A stretch of DNA of 12,076 nucleotides, taken from Pelotomaculum_B sp964543575 (GTDB taxonomy: Bacteria; Bacillota; Desulfotomaculia; Desulfotomaculales; Pelotomaculaceae). Positions 6,266 through 12,076 of this stretch are shown here, piece after piece (position 1 is the stretch's first letter; each line of letters starts with the position of its first letter). The position numbers were made by a program, and so were the translations under genes. Under the pieces are notes generated by a model that was given only the letters and a program-made list of their open reading frames with translations, was not told the DNA's origin and ran no database searches. The stretch spans positions 1 to 12,076 of the forward strand of contig CAZIYV010000107.1 of NCBI GenBank assembly GCA_964543575.1. Reading direction: 5' to 3'.

Positions 6266-7963
6266 GTGAAGTCTTTGGACGAACTGGCAAAGATTAAAGA
6301 AAATAGACGGGCAGTCCTTAAAATTCGCGAGGGAGTTCCGTCCGCAACTGAAAAAGCCCACGTCATGATGTGCGGCGGCGCGGGATGCATATCTTCCAAG
6401 TGCCTTGATGTAGTAGACGCCATGAAGGAAGCCCTGAGCAAGAACGGTATTGCGGATCAGGTTCAGATTATTCTTACCGGCTGCATGGGTCCGTGCGATA
6501 TGGGTCCGGTCGCTATTGTATATCCTGACGCAACCTTTTACCGCAGGTTAAAGCCGAAGGATGCCGAGGCAATTGTTGAGGAGCATATCATGAAGGGGAA
6601 CCTGGTACAGCGCTTAATGTACAGGTCACCCGGGGCGAAAGAACCTACTCCCAAGGTTGATGATATCGACCTGTTCGCAAAACAAAAGAAGGTCGTGCTT
6701 CGCAACAACTTCTATATAGATCCCACTTCCATTGAGGACTATATAGCCAATGACGGCTATGCCGCGCTGGGCAAGGCTCTTACCAAGATGCAGCCCGCGG
6801 AAATCGTTGAAGAGGTTAAAAAATCAGGCTTGCGCGGACGTGGCGGCGCTGGTTTCTCCACCGGTATGAAGTGGGGATTTACCGCCTCAGCCAGCGGGAC
6901 ACCCAAATATGTTGTCTGTAACGGTGACGAGCGTGACCCGGGCGCGTTCATGGACAGGTCAGTCCTGGAAGGCGACCCGCATAGCATTATCGAAGGTATG
7001 GCCATTTGCGGCCGCGCGATTGGCGCGGAGCAGGGCTATGTCTACGTACGGGCGGAATACCCGCTGGCTATTGAAAGATTGGATTTTGCCATCCAAAAGG
7101 CCCGTGAAAACGGACTGCTGGGCAAAGATATTTTAGGTACCGGCTTTAACTTTGACATTGAGATCAGAATTGGCGCCGGTGCTTTTGTATGCGGTGAAGA
7201 AACCGCTCTGCTGACCTCCATTGAAGGCAAGCGCGGCGAGCCGAGGCCCAGGCCTCCATTCCCGGCCAACGCCGGTGTCTGGGGTAAGCCTACCGTTCTT
7301 AACAACGTTGAAACATGGGCTAATATTCCTGAGATCATTCTCAAAGGCGCTGCTGCTTATGCCGCCGTCGGCACTGAAAAGAGCAAAGGCACCAAGGTAT
7401 TTGCTCTGGCCGGCAGAATTAACAACACCGGTATCATCGAAGTTCCGATGGGCACCACTTTGAGAGAAATCGTCTTTGAAATCGGCGGCGGCATCCCCAG
7501 GAAGAAAGCGTTTAAGGCCGTCCAAACCGGCGGTCCGTCAGGCGGCTGTATTCCTGCCGAGCACCTGGACACCCCGGTCGACTACGACTCTCTTGGAGCG
7601 CTCGGTGCCATCATGGGTTCCGGCGGGATGATCGTTCTGGACGAAGATACCTGTATGGTTGACATAGCCAAGTTCTTCCTTGATTTCGTCGTGGACGAGT
7701 CCTGCGGCAAATGTTCACCCTGCCGGATCGGCACCAAGCGGATGTACGAAATTATTGATGGCATCTCCAACGGTCAAGGAAAAGAAGGCGATGTCGAGCT
7801 TCTGATCGAACTGGCTACCACGATCAAGGCAACAGCGCTGTGCGGCCTCGGCCAGACTGCTCCCAACCCGGTTCTGAGCACTATCAGGTACTTCAGGGAC
7901 GAGTATGAGGAGCATATCAAGGAGAAGAAGTGCCGCTGTAACGTTTGTGAGTTTAAGGAATAA
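6266..7963 (+). CDS. hydB: NADH-dependent [FeFe]-hydrogenase subunit B (NuoF-like, FMN/NADH)
   Basis: This 565-residue flavin subunit oxidises NADH. The domains in order are an N-terminal thioredoxin-like [2Fe-2S] domain (Cys36, Cys41, Cys73, Cys77); the NuoF Rossmann-like core with GRGGAGF (191-197) and NGDERDPGAFMDR (219-231) for FMN and NADH; an SLBB region; and the NuoF [4Fe-4S] site ESCGKCSPCR with Cys480, Cys483, Cys486 and distal Cys526. Bifurcating HydB proteins continue with a C-terminal 2[4Fe-4S] ferredoxin-like domain. Here the protein stops 30 residues after the last NuoF feature, ending in CRCNVC (Cys556, 558, 561). That points to a ferredoxin-independent, NADH-only enzyme like that described from Syntrophomonas wolfei. 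The start is GTG 6266, 7 nt after GGAGGTG. The A-to-G and G-to-R changes in the usual NADEGDPG motif are unusual. Confidence 0.95.
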   Translation: MKSLDELAKIKENRRAVLKIREGVPSATEKAHVMMCGGAGCISSKCLDVVDAMKEALSKNGIADQVQIILTGCMGPCDMGPVAIVYPDATFYRRLKPKDAEAIVEEHIMKGNLVQRLMYRSPGAKEPTPKVDDIDLFAKQKKVVLRNNFYIDPTSIEDYIANDGYAALGKALTKMQPAEIVEEVKKSGLRGRGGAGFSTGMKWGFTASASGTPKYVVCNGDERDPGAFMDRSVLEGDPHSIIEGMAICGRAIGAEQGYVYVRAEYPLAIERLDFAIQKARENGLLGKDILGTGFNFDIEIRIGAGAFVCGEETALLTSIEGKRGEPRPRPPFPANAGVWGKPTVLNNVETWANIPEIILKGAAAYAAVGTEKSKGTKVFALAGRINNTGIIEVPMGTTLREIVFEIGGGIPRKKAFKAVQTGGPSGGCIPAEHLDTPVDYDSLGALGAIMGSGGMIVLDEDTCMVDIAKFFLDFVVDESCGKCSPCRIGTKRMYEIIDGISNGQGKEGDVELLIELATTIKATALCGLGQTAPNPVLSTIRYFRDEYEEHIKEKKCRCNVCEFKE

Positions 7964-8027
7964 AAGCCGCTCCCGCAGCTTTTTGAAAAAGGAAATGTAG
8001 AAAAATACGGGAGTTTGGAGGGAAAAT

Positions 8028-9755
8028 GTGAAAATGATAAATTTAACAATTGATAATCAGAAAGTAGCGGTAGAAGCAGGAACTACGATACTTGAAGCCG
8101 CTCAAAAAGTGGGAGCAAGGATCCCGACTCTTTGTTATCTGAAAGACTTGAACGTTGTCGGCGCCTGCCGCATCTGTATGGTAGAAGTGCAGGGGGCGAG
8201 GACATTTATACCATCCTGCGTGGCTCCGGTTGCCGAGGGCATGGTTGTTAAGACCAATACTCCGGCGGTTATTAAAGCCCGCAAATTAGTCCTTGAGTTG
8301 ATTCTTTCGGACCACCCGATGGAGTGCCTTACCTGCCTCCGCAACCAGAACTGCGAACTGCAGGATCTGGCCAAAGAATTCGGCATCACAGAAGTGCGTT
8401 TTGACGGCGCGAAGACGGAATATCCTATTGATGATTCCAGCCCTGCCCTTATCAGGGACCCGCGTAAATGCGTCCTCTGCCGCCGCTGTGTTTCAGTCTG
8501 CACCAACGTGCAGACAGTGCAGGCTCTTTGTGCCGAAAACAGGGGCTTTGACACCCTGATTGCGCCGGCTTTCAACGAGAATCTGGCTGATATGGAATGT
8601 GTTCAGTGCGGACAGTGCTCTGTGGTATGTCCGACCGGGGCCATCGTAGAAAGAGATGACACTGCGAAAGTTTGGGCGGCTCTGGCCGATCCCAAGAAGC
8701 ACGTCGTTGTCCAGACTGCGCCCGCCGTCAGGGTACAGCTTGGTGAGGCCGTGGGAGCGGAGCCGGGCAGCATCTTTACCGGCCAGATGGTTGCCGGATT
8801 GCGCCGCCTTGGCTTTGACAAGGTATTCGACACCGACTTCACAGCCGACCTGACCATCCTGGAAGAAGGCAACGAGCTGCTCCAGCGCGTGACCACCGGC
8901 GGCACTCTGCCGATGATCACCTCCTGCAGCCCGGGCTGGATCAAGTTCTGTGAACACTTCTACCCGGACCTGCTGGCCCACCTGTCTACCTGCAAGTCGC
9001 CGCAGCAGATGTTCGGCCCTCTTGTAAAGACCTACTACGCCAAGAAAGAGGGTATTGACCCGGCAGATATTTATTGCGTGTCGATCATGCCCTGCACAGC
9101 CAAGAAATATGAGTGCCAGCGGCCTGAAATGTTCAGCAGCGGCTATCAGGATGTTGACGTTGTGCTCACAACCCGTGAACTTGGCCGCATGTTTACGCAG
9201 GCCGGCTTAGACGCCGCCAACCTGCCGGAAGAAGAGTACGACGAGCCGCTGGGGATTTCTACTGGCGCCGCCGCCATCTTCGGAGCATCCGGCGGTGTTA
9301 TGGAAGCCGCGGTACGGACCGTTTACGAAGTTGTCACCGGCCAGACTCTTGAGAATATTGACTTCGAAGTTTGCCGGGGCCTGACCGGAGTGAAAGAAGC
9401 TACCGTGCAGGTAGGCGACCTGCCTGTTAAAGTAGCCATCACCAACGGCCTGGGCAACGCCCGCAAGGTTCTGGACAAGATCCGCGCCGGCGAAGCTGAC
9501 TACCACTTCATCGAAGTCATGTGCTGCCCCGGCGGCTGCATCGGCGGTGGCGGTTCACCGATTCCGACCAACACCGACATCCGCCTCAAGAGGATTGACG
9601 CCATCTACACCGAGGATGAGCGCATGGTTCTGCGCAAATCCCACGAGAACCCGGCTGTCACAGCCCTGTATGAGGAGTTCCTGGAGAAGCCGCTGGGCCA
9701 CAAGTCCCACGAGCTGCTGCATACTCACTACACGCAGCGGGGCGTCAATAAATAA
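8028..9755 (+). CDS. hydA: [FeFe]-hydrogenase catalytic subunit A
   Basis: This 575-residue catalytic subunit reduces protons with electrons from NADH via HydB and HydC. The Fe-S chain is an N-terminal [2Fe-2S] (Cys36, 47, 50, 64), a His-ligated [4Fe-4S] (His96, Cys100, 103, 109), two ferredoxin-type clusters (Cys148/151/154/158 and Cys191/194/197/201), then the H-cluster domain with TSCSPGW (298-304), MPCTAKKYE (354-362) and EVMCCPGGCIGGGGSP (496-511). A C-terminal small-subunit segment follows (RKSHENPAV, HELLHTHY). Its length resembles monomeric clostridial enzymes and it lacks the extra C-terminal [2Fe-2S] domain of the Thermotoga HydA. There is no signal peptide, so it is cytoplasmic. 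The start is GTG 8028, 5 nt after GGAGGG (8017-8022); ATG 8034 is also possible. It depends on HydE, HydF and a complete HydG, none of which is in this window. Confidence 0.97.
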   Translation: MKMINLTIDNQKVAVEAGTTILEAAQKVGARIPTLCYLKDLNVVGACRICMVEVQGARTFIPSCVAPVAEGMVVKTNTPAVIKARKLVLELILSDHPMECLTCLRNQNCELQDLAKEFGITEVRFDGAKTEYPIDDSSPALIRDPRKCVLCRRCVSVCTNVQTVQALCAENRGFDTLIAPAFNENLADMECVQCGQCSVVCPTGAIVERDDTAKVWAALADPKKHVVVQTAPAVRVQLGEAVGAEPGSIFTGQMVAGLRRLGFDKVFDTDFTADLTILEEGNELLQRVTTGGTLPMITSCSPGWIKFCEHFYPDLLAHLSTCKSPQQMFGPLVKTYYAKKEGIDPADIYCVSIMPCTAKKYECQRPEMFSSGYQDVDVVLTTRELGRMFTQAGLDAANLPEEEYDEPLGISTGAAAIFGASGGVMEAAVRTVYEVVTGQTLENIDFEVCRGLTGVKEATVQVGDLPVKVAITNGLGNARKVLDKIRAGEADYHFIEVMCCPGGCIGGGGSPIPTNTDIRLKRIDAIYTEDERMVLRKSHENPAVTALYEEFLEKPLGHKSHELLHTHYTQRGVNK

Positions 9756-9767
9756 GATAGGCCTTTT

Positions 9768-9807
9768 AAAAAGTCTCTTTCCAGTATACTGGAAAGAGAC
9801 TTTTTTT
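9768..9807 (+). terminator. Intrinsic terminator of the hydCBA operon
   Basis: Bases 9768-9786 and 9787-9805 form a perfect 38-nt palindrome centred on AGTATACT, with the right arm running into a T7 tract (9801-9807). It starts 13 nt after the hydA stop. It can also work in the opposite direction because the left arm is preceded by A residues. Confidence 0.95.
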
Positions 9808-9862
9808 GATTGTTCGCACATATTATTATAGGCTTAACTGTTTAATAATAAATATCAAAAGG

Positions 9863-10273
9863 TCCTGCACTGGTGTGGGCGGTTACTGCCGGGAAAAGAA
9901 CCGCAGTAGTGATAAAGATGAGCAGGCGCCGCAGTTCGCTGTGGATGACCACCGTAGTTTGGACGAGATAATCAGAAGCGTATGTAAATCCGGTTATATC
10001 CCGAGCTTTTGCACAGCCTGCTATCGCAGCGGGCGAACCGGCGACCGTTTTATGGCCCTGGCCAAGAGCGGGCAGATTCAAAATGTTTGCCAGCCTAACG
10101 CTATCCTTACATTCAAGGAGTTCTTGCTGGACTATGCCACCCCTGAAACGAGGGAAATAGGGGAAGATACCATCTCCAAACACCTCAAGCTGGTCGGTAA
10201 ACCTTCGGTGAAAAACAAAGCTGCGCAAAGACTGGAGCAGATAAGCCTGGGGACTAGAGACTTTTACTTTTAG
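9863..10273 (+). pseudogene. hydG: Truncated HydG: C-terminal auxiliary-cluster domain only
   Basis: An uninterrupted frame of about 136 codons matches only the end of HydG, the radical-SAM tyrosine lyase that makes the Fe(CO)2(CN) unit of the H-cluster. Seen are SCTGVGGY, QFAVDDHRSLDEII, GYIPSFCTACYRSGRTGDRFM, the third cysteine in IQNVCQPNAILTFKEFLLDYA, and the usual ending GTRDFYF. The cysteines form CX2CX22C, the ligand set of the auxiliary cluster. HydG is normally about 460 residues; the radical-SAM barrel is missing, and homology stops near 9860, some 55 nt after the hydA terminator. No good start exists: the frame extends to a TTG at 9806 inside the terminator T-run, and a GTG at 9875 has only AAAAGG 12 nt before it. 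The simplest reading is a recent deletion remnant, as no stop or frameshift has accumulated. A translated small protein is possible. Confidence 0.85.
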
Positions 10274-10299
10274 GAATTTCCCCCGGTCAAAAGATAATG

Positions 10300-10333
10300 A
10301 TCATCCTGGTAAGCGGCAGGATGATTTTTTTTT
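10300..10333 (+). terminator. Intrinsic terminator after the hydG remnant
   Basis: ATCATCCTG (10300-10308) pairs with CAGGATGAT (10317-10325) across an 8-nt loop, followed by a run of nine T (10325-10333). It lies 27 nt after the remnant's stop, so it is probably the original hydG terminator. Confidence 0.9.
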
Positions 10334-10349
10334 AAGGCAATAGTATTAT

Positions 10350-10378
10350 TTGACTTGAACCAGCACAGGTGGTATAAA
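10350..10378 (+). promoter_or_regulatory. Sigma-A-type promoter of yjbQ
   Basis: TTGACT (10350-10355) and TATAAA (10373-10378) are separated by exactly 17 nt, with five of six consensus bases in each box. The position between the preceding terminator and the gene gives a leader of roughly 55-60 nt. Confidence 0.7.
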
Positions 10379-10442
10379 AAAATTGGCTCAAATAATATTT
10401 TTGAATTTATAACTCAAAAAATCAGCCTAAGGAGGTGAAATC

Positions 10443-10850
10443 ATGGGAGCAAAATTACATACCCTGGTAGTGCAGACGCAAGAAAGAAACCAGTTAGTGG
10501 ACATTACCGCTCAGGTGGAGCGCTTCGTGTCACAAAGCGGTGTCAAAGAGGGTACATTACGGATCTTTACCCCGCATACCACTGCGGGGTTGACTATCAA
10601 CGAGAACGCCGATCCAACCGTTGTTGAGGACATGCTTATGGAACTGAACAAAATAGTGCCTTTAAATGACGGATACAGGCACCTGGAAGGAAACTCTGCG
10701 GCACATATCAAATCATCGCTTTTTGGTGTTTCTCTCTCTGTTTTTATCACTGGCGGCAGACTTCTGTTAGGAACCTGGCAGAGTCTCTATTTCTGTGAAT
10801 TTGACGGACCCAGGCAGAGGAATGTCCTGATCAAAGTTATGGAAGAATAG
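10443..10850 (+). CDS. yjbQ: YjbQ family protein (UPF0047)
   Basis: This 135-residue protein has the usual length of the YjbQ/UPF0047 family. Conserved blocks are HTTAGLTINENADP (45-58), YRHLEGNSAAHIK (78-90), LGTWQ (109-113) and FDGPRQR (120-126); the histidines of the first two blocks line the presumed metal-binding active site. Family members have been linked to thiamine-phosphate synthase activity in E. coli complementation tests, but the physiological role is uncertain, so the database name 'secondary thiamine-phosphate synthase' should be read with care. The ATG at 10443 follows an ideal AAGGAGGTGA (10429-10438). The gene has its own promoter and is monocistronic: a terminator precedes it and the next gene is convergent. 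Confidence 0.93.
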   Translation: MGAKLHTLVVQTQERNQLVDITAQVERFVSQSGVKEGTLRIFTPHTTAGLTINENADPTVVEDMLMELNKIVPLNDGYRHLEGNSAAHIKSSLFGVSLSVFITGGRLLLGTWQSLYFCEFDGPRQRNVLIKVMEE

Positions 10851-10858
10851 CAATTGGT

Positions 10859-10885
10859 AGCAAATGGGGACGGTTCTTGCTTTGC
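10859..10885. repeat. REP-like fragment containing GGGGACGGTTC
   Basis: TGGGGACGGTTCT (10865-10877) is a word I recognise from dispersed REP elements associated with IS200-like (TnpA_REP) transposases in Firmicutes. It is flanked by AGCAA/TTGCT (10859-10863 and 10877-10881) and GCAAA/TTTGC (10860-10864 and 10881-10885), so a small hairpin is possible. No transposase lies nearby. Confidence 0.5.
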
Positions 10886-10983
10886 CTGGTAATATATGTC
10901 ACATGAGATATGAGATCGTATAAATCAAGATAGCAAAAATAAAGCGTAGGTTTCAGGTTGACGAATAATTTACGAGAGATAAG

Positions 10984-11030
10984 AAAACCTTTTCCTGTGA
11001 TAAATTAATTCAAGCAGAAAAAGGTTTTTT
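10984..11030. terminator. Terminator shared by convergent yjbQ and DUF711 genes
   Basis: AAAACCTTTTCCTG (10984-10997) pairs with 11015-11028 with one mismatch across a 17-nt A+T-rich loop, followed by T6 (11025-11030). On the - strand the hairpin is followed by TTTTCTT, so it can serve the gene on that strand as well. It lies 23 nt beyond the stop of the - strand gene and 134 nt after yjbQ. Confidence 0.85.
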
Positions 11031-11052
11031 AGCTAGTATCGTTATTATTATA

Positions 11053-11964
11053 TTAGTTTGTTAAACTACTTATGGGCGCGGGGATGCGTCCTCCCCGGCG
11101 GACGAACGCCGCTGATGAAAATGGCTTTACCGCTATAACCGGCGCCCTGCCCAGAAGACCACCGTATTCCACATAATCGCCTACTGTTTTATTCACAGCC
11201 GGGATCAAACGCACAGCTGTTGTTTTTTTGTTAATAACGCCTATCGCGGCCTCATCGGCGATAATAGCGGCAATGGTTTCAGCGGAGGTATCACCCGGAA
11301 CAGCGATCATATCCAGCCCGACAGAGCACACGCAAGTCATGGCCTCCAGTTTATCAAGGGTTAATGAGCCTGCCTCAACCGCCCGGATCATCCCGGCGTC
11401 CTCGCTGACAGGAATGAAGGCGCCTGACAGTCCTCCTACATAAGATGAAGCCATGGCCCCGCCTTTTTTTACAGCATCGTTTAACAGCGCCAGGGCGGCG
11501 GTGGTTCCATGTGTTCCACAGCGTTCAAGTCCCATCGACTCCAGTATCTCGGCGACGCTGTCTCCAATGGCCGGGGTGGGGGCGAGCGATATGTCTACAA
11601 TACCAAAAGGTATATTCAGTTTGCGGGCAGCGGTGCGCCCGACCAGTTCTCCCATCCGGGTTATCTTAAAAGCGGTTTTCTTGATAATTTCGGCCAGAAT
11701 GCCAAAATCCTCGCCTGCTACTGTTTCAACGGCTTTTTTAACCACACCGGGACCGCTGACACCAACGTTAATAACACACTCAGGCTCACCTATGCCGTGA
11801 AAGGCGCCCGCCATGAAGGGGTTGTCCTCAGGCACGTTGGCGAATACCACCAGTTTGGCGCAGCCAAGCCCGTCGCTGTCCGCCGTGAGTTCCGCTGTCT
11901 TTTTTATGGCCTTTCCCATCCTATATACAGCGTCCATATTAATGCCTGCTTTGGTCGTCGCCAC
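11053..11964 (-). CDS. DUF711/UPF0210 family protein, C-terminal two thirds
   Basis: This 303-codon frame matches the C-terminal two thirds of the DUF711 (UPF0210) family, which has no established biochemical function and a PFL-like fold in solved members. Highly conserved blocks are ATTKAGINMDAV, KLVVFANVPEDNPFMAGAF, VINVGVSGPGVV, IKKTAFKITR, FGIVDISLAPTPA, THGTTAALALLNDAVKKGG, SSYVGGLSGAFIPVSEDAG, CVCSVGLDMIAVPGD and the typical end GRIPAPISSLTN. Complete members are about 450 residues, so roughly 150 are missing. The GTG at 11964 is not a genuine start: VATTKAGINMDAV is internal in the family and has no ribosome binding site before it. Homology continues upstream across an in-frame TAG at 11976-11974. 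Thus the gene is probably broken, or the sequence is wrong at that point. Confidence 0.75.
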   Translation of the reverse strand: MATTKAGINMDAVYRMGKAIKKTAELTADSDGLGCAKLVVFANVPEDNPFMAGAFHGIGEPECVINVGVSGPGVVKKAVETVAGEDFGILAEIIKKTAFKITRMGELVGRTAARKLNIPFGIVDISLAPTPAIGDSVAEILESMGLERCGTHGTTAALALLNDAVKKGGAMASSYVGGLSGAFIPVSEDAGMIRAVEAGSLTLDKLEAMTCVCSVGLDMIAVPGDTSAETIAAIIADEAAIGVINKKTTAVRLIPAVNKTVGDYVEYGGLLGRAPVIAVKPFSSAAFVRRGGRIPAPISSLTN

Positions 11965-12076
11965 GTTAAATGACTAACAATCTCGAGCGGTTGAAGCCAG
12001 TGCCTCCGAGATACTGTCAAGCAGTTTGTAATCTTCTTTTGTAAAGCAATTTTTTAATAGGGGCGGCAATCAACAA
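11965..12076 (-). pseudogene. Upstream part of the same DUF711 gene, with in-frame stops
   Basis: In the frame of the downstream DUF711 reading frame, the last 112 nt of the window translate to a recognisable family stretch (FTKEDYKLLDSISEALAST), but it is interrupted by TAG at 11976-11974 (between DC and SFN) and TGA at 12072-12070. Family members normally read about GGFSALVQKG and VCSSVN at these points. The differences are single-base changes, not frameshifts. The remaining N-terminus lies beyond the window. An ACT-domain gene often precedes DUF711 but cannot be checked. Confidence 0.65.

Noticed and set aside
7962..7983. Hairpin AAAAGC/GCTTTT between hydB and hydA
   Set aside because: Only 6 bp with a 10-nt loop and only five T residues (7980-7984), in an operon whose genes must be expressed together; too weak for a terminator call.
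6266..9755. Electron-bifurcating hydrogenase
   Set aside because: Operon layout fits, but HydB lacks the C-terminal 2[4Fe-4S] domain and HydA lacks the extra C-terminal domain, so bifurcation is not supported.
9806..9862. TTG start giving a 155-residue protein with the HydG tail
   Set aside because: The start codon lies in the terminator T-run, has no ribosome binding site, and the first 19 residues have no HydG similarity.
11974..11976. TAG read as pyrrolysine in the DUF711 protein
   Set aside because: Some Peptococcaceae do have pyrrolysine, but DUF711 is not a known pyrrolysine family and a second stop of a different type (TGA at 12072-12070) lies upstream, which fits decay or error better.

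Overview
The window looks like part of a chromosome of an anaerobic, probably syntrophic or sulfate-reducing member of the Firmicutes (Peptococcaceae or a relative such as Pelotomaculum or Desulfotomaculum). This is inferred from gene content: a siroheme-dependent heme operon with the NirJ1/NirJ2 layout known from heliobacteria and relatives, an NADH-linked trimeric [FeFe]-hydrogenase, strong Gram-positive Shine-Dalgarno sites, many GTG starts, and dispersed GGGACGTG-type and GGGGACGGTTC-type intergenic repeats. No 16S or other taxonomic marker is present.

Region 1 (1-5275, + strand) is a heme operon: the 3' part of ahbC, then hemB, ahbD, ahbA, ahbB and hemL. HemL and HemB make 5-aminolevulinate and porphobilinogen. 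AhbA/AhbB decarboxylate siroheme, AhbC removes two acetate side chains, and AhbD converts the resulting Fe-coproporphyrin III to heme b. hemA, hemC and hemD are not visible and may lie upstream. A long inverted repeat built from GGGACGTG-like units sits between hemB and ahbD.

Region 2 (5276-9807, + strand) begins with about 370 nt of very A+T-rich non-coding DNA, followed by hydC, hydB and hydA and a near-perfect intrinsic terminator. HydC (NuoE-like), HydB (NuoF-like, FMN/NADH) and HydA (H-cluster) form a soluble NADH-dependent hydrogenase. HydB ends without the C-terminal 2[4Fe-4S] domain usual in electron-bifurcating enzymes, which favours a ferredoxin-independent NADH:H2 enzyme.

Region 3 (9808-10333) holds the most unusual item: an uninterrupted reading frame for only the C-terminal third of HydG, the radical-SAM maturase of [FeFe]-hydrogenase. 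It keeps the complete auxiliary-cluster CX2CX22C motif, but has no radical-SAM barrel and no convincing start. It is most simply a deletion remnant next to its hydrogenase operon. A stand-alone domain is the exciting but less likely alternative.

Region 4 (10334-12076) contains a YjbQ-family gene with its own promoter, a REP-like fragment, a terminator shared by convergent genes, and on the - strand the C-terminal two thirds of a DUF711/UPF0210 gene. The upstream part of that gene carries two in-frame stops next to the window edge, so the gene is broken or the sequence there is poor.
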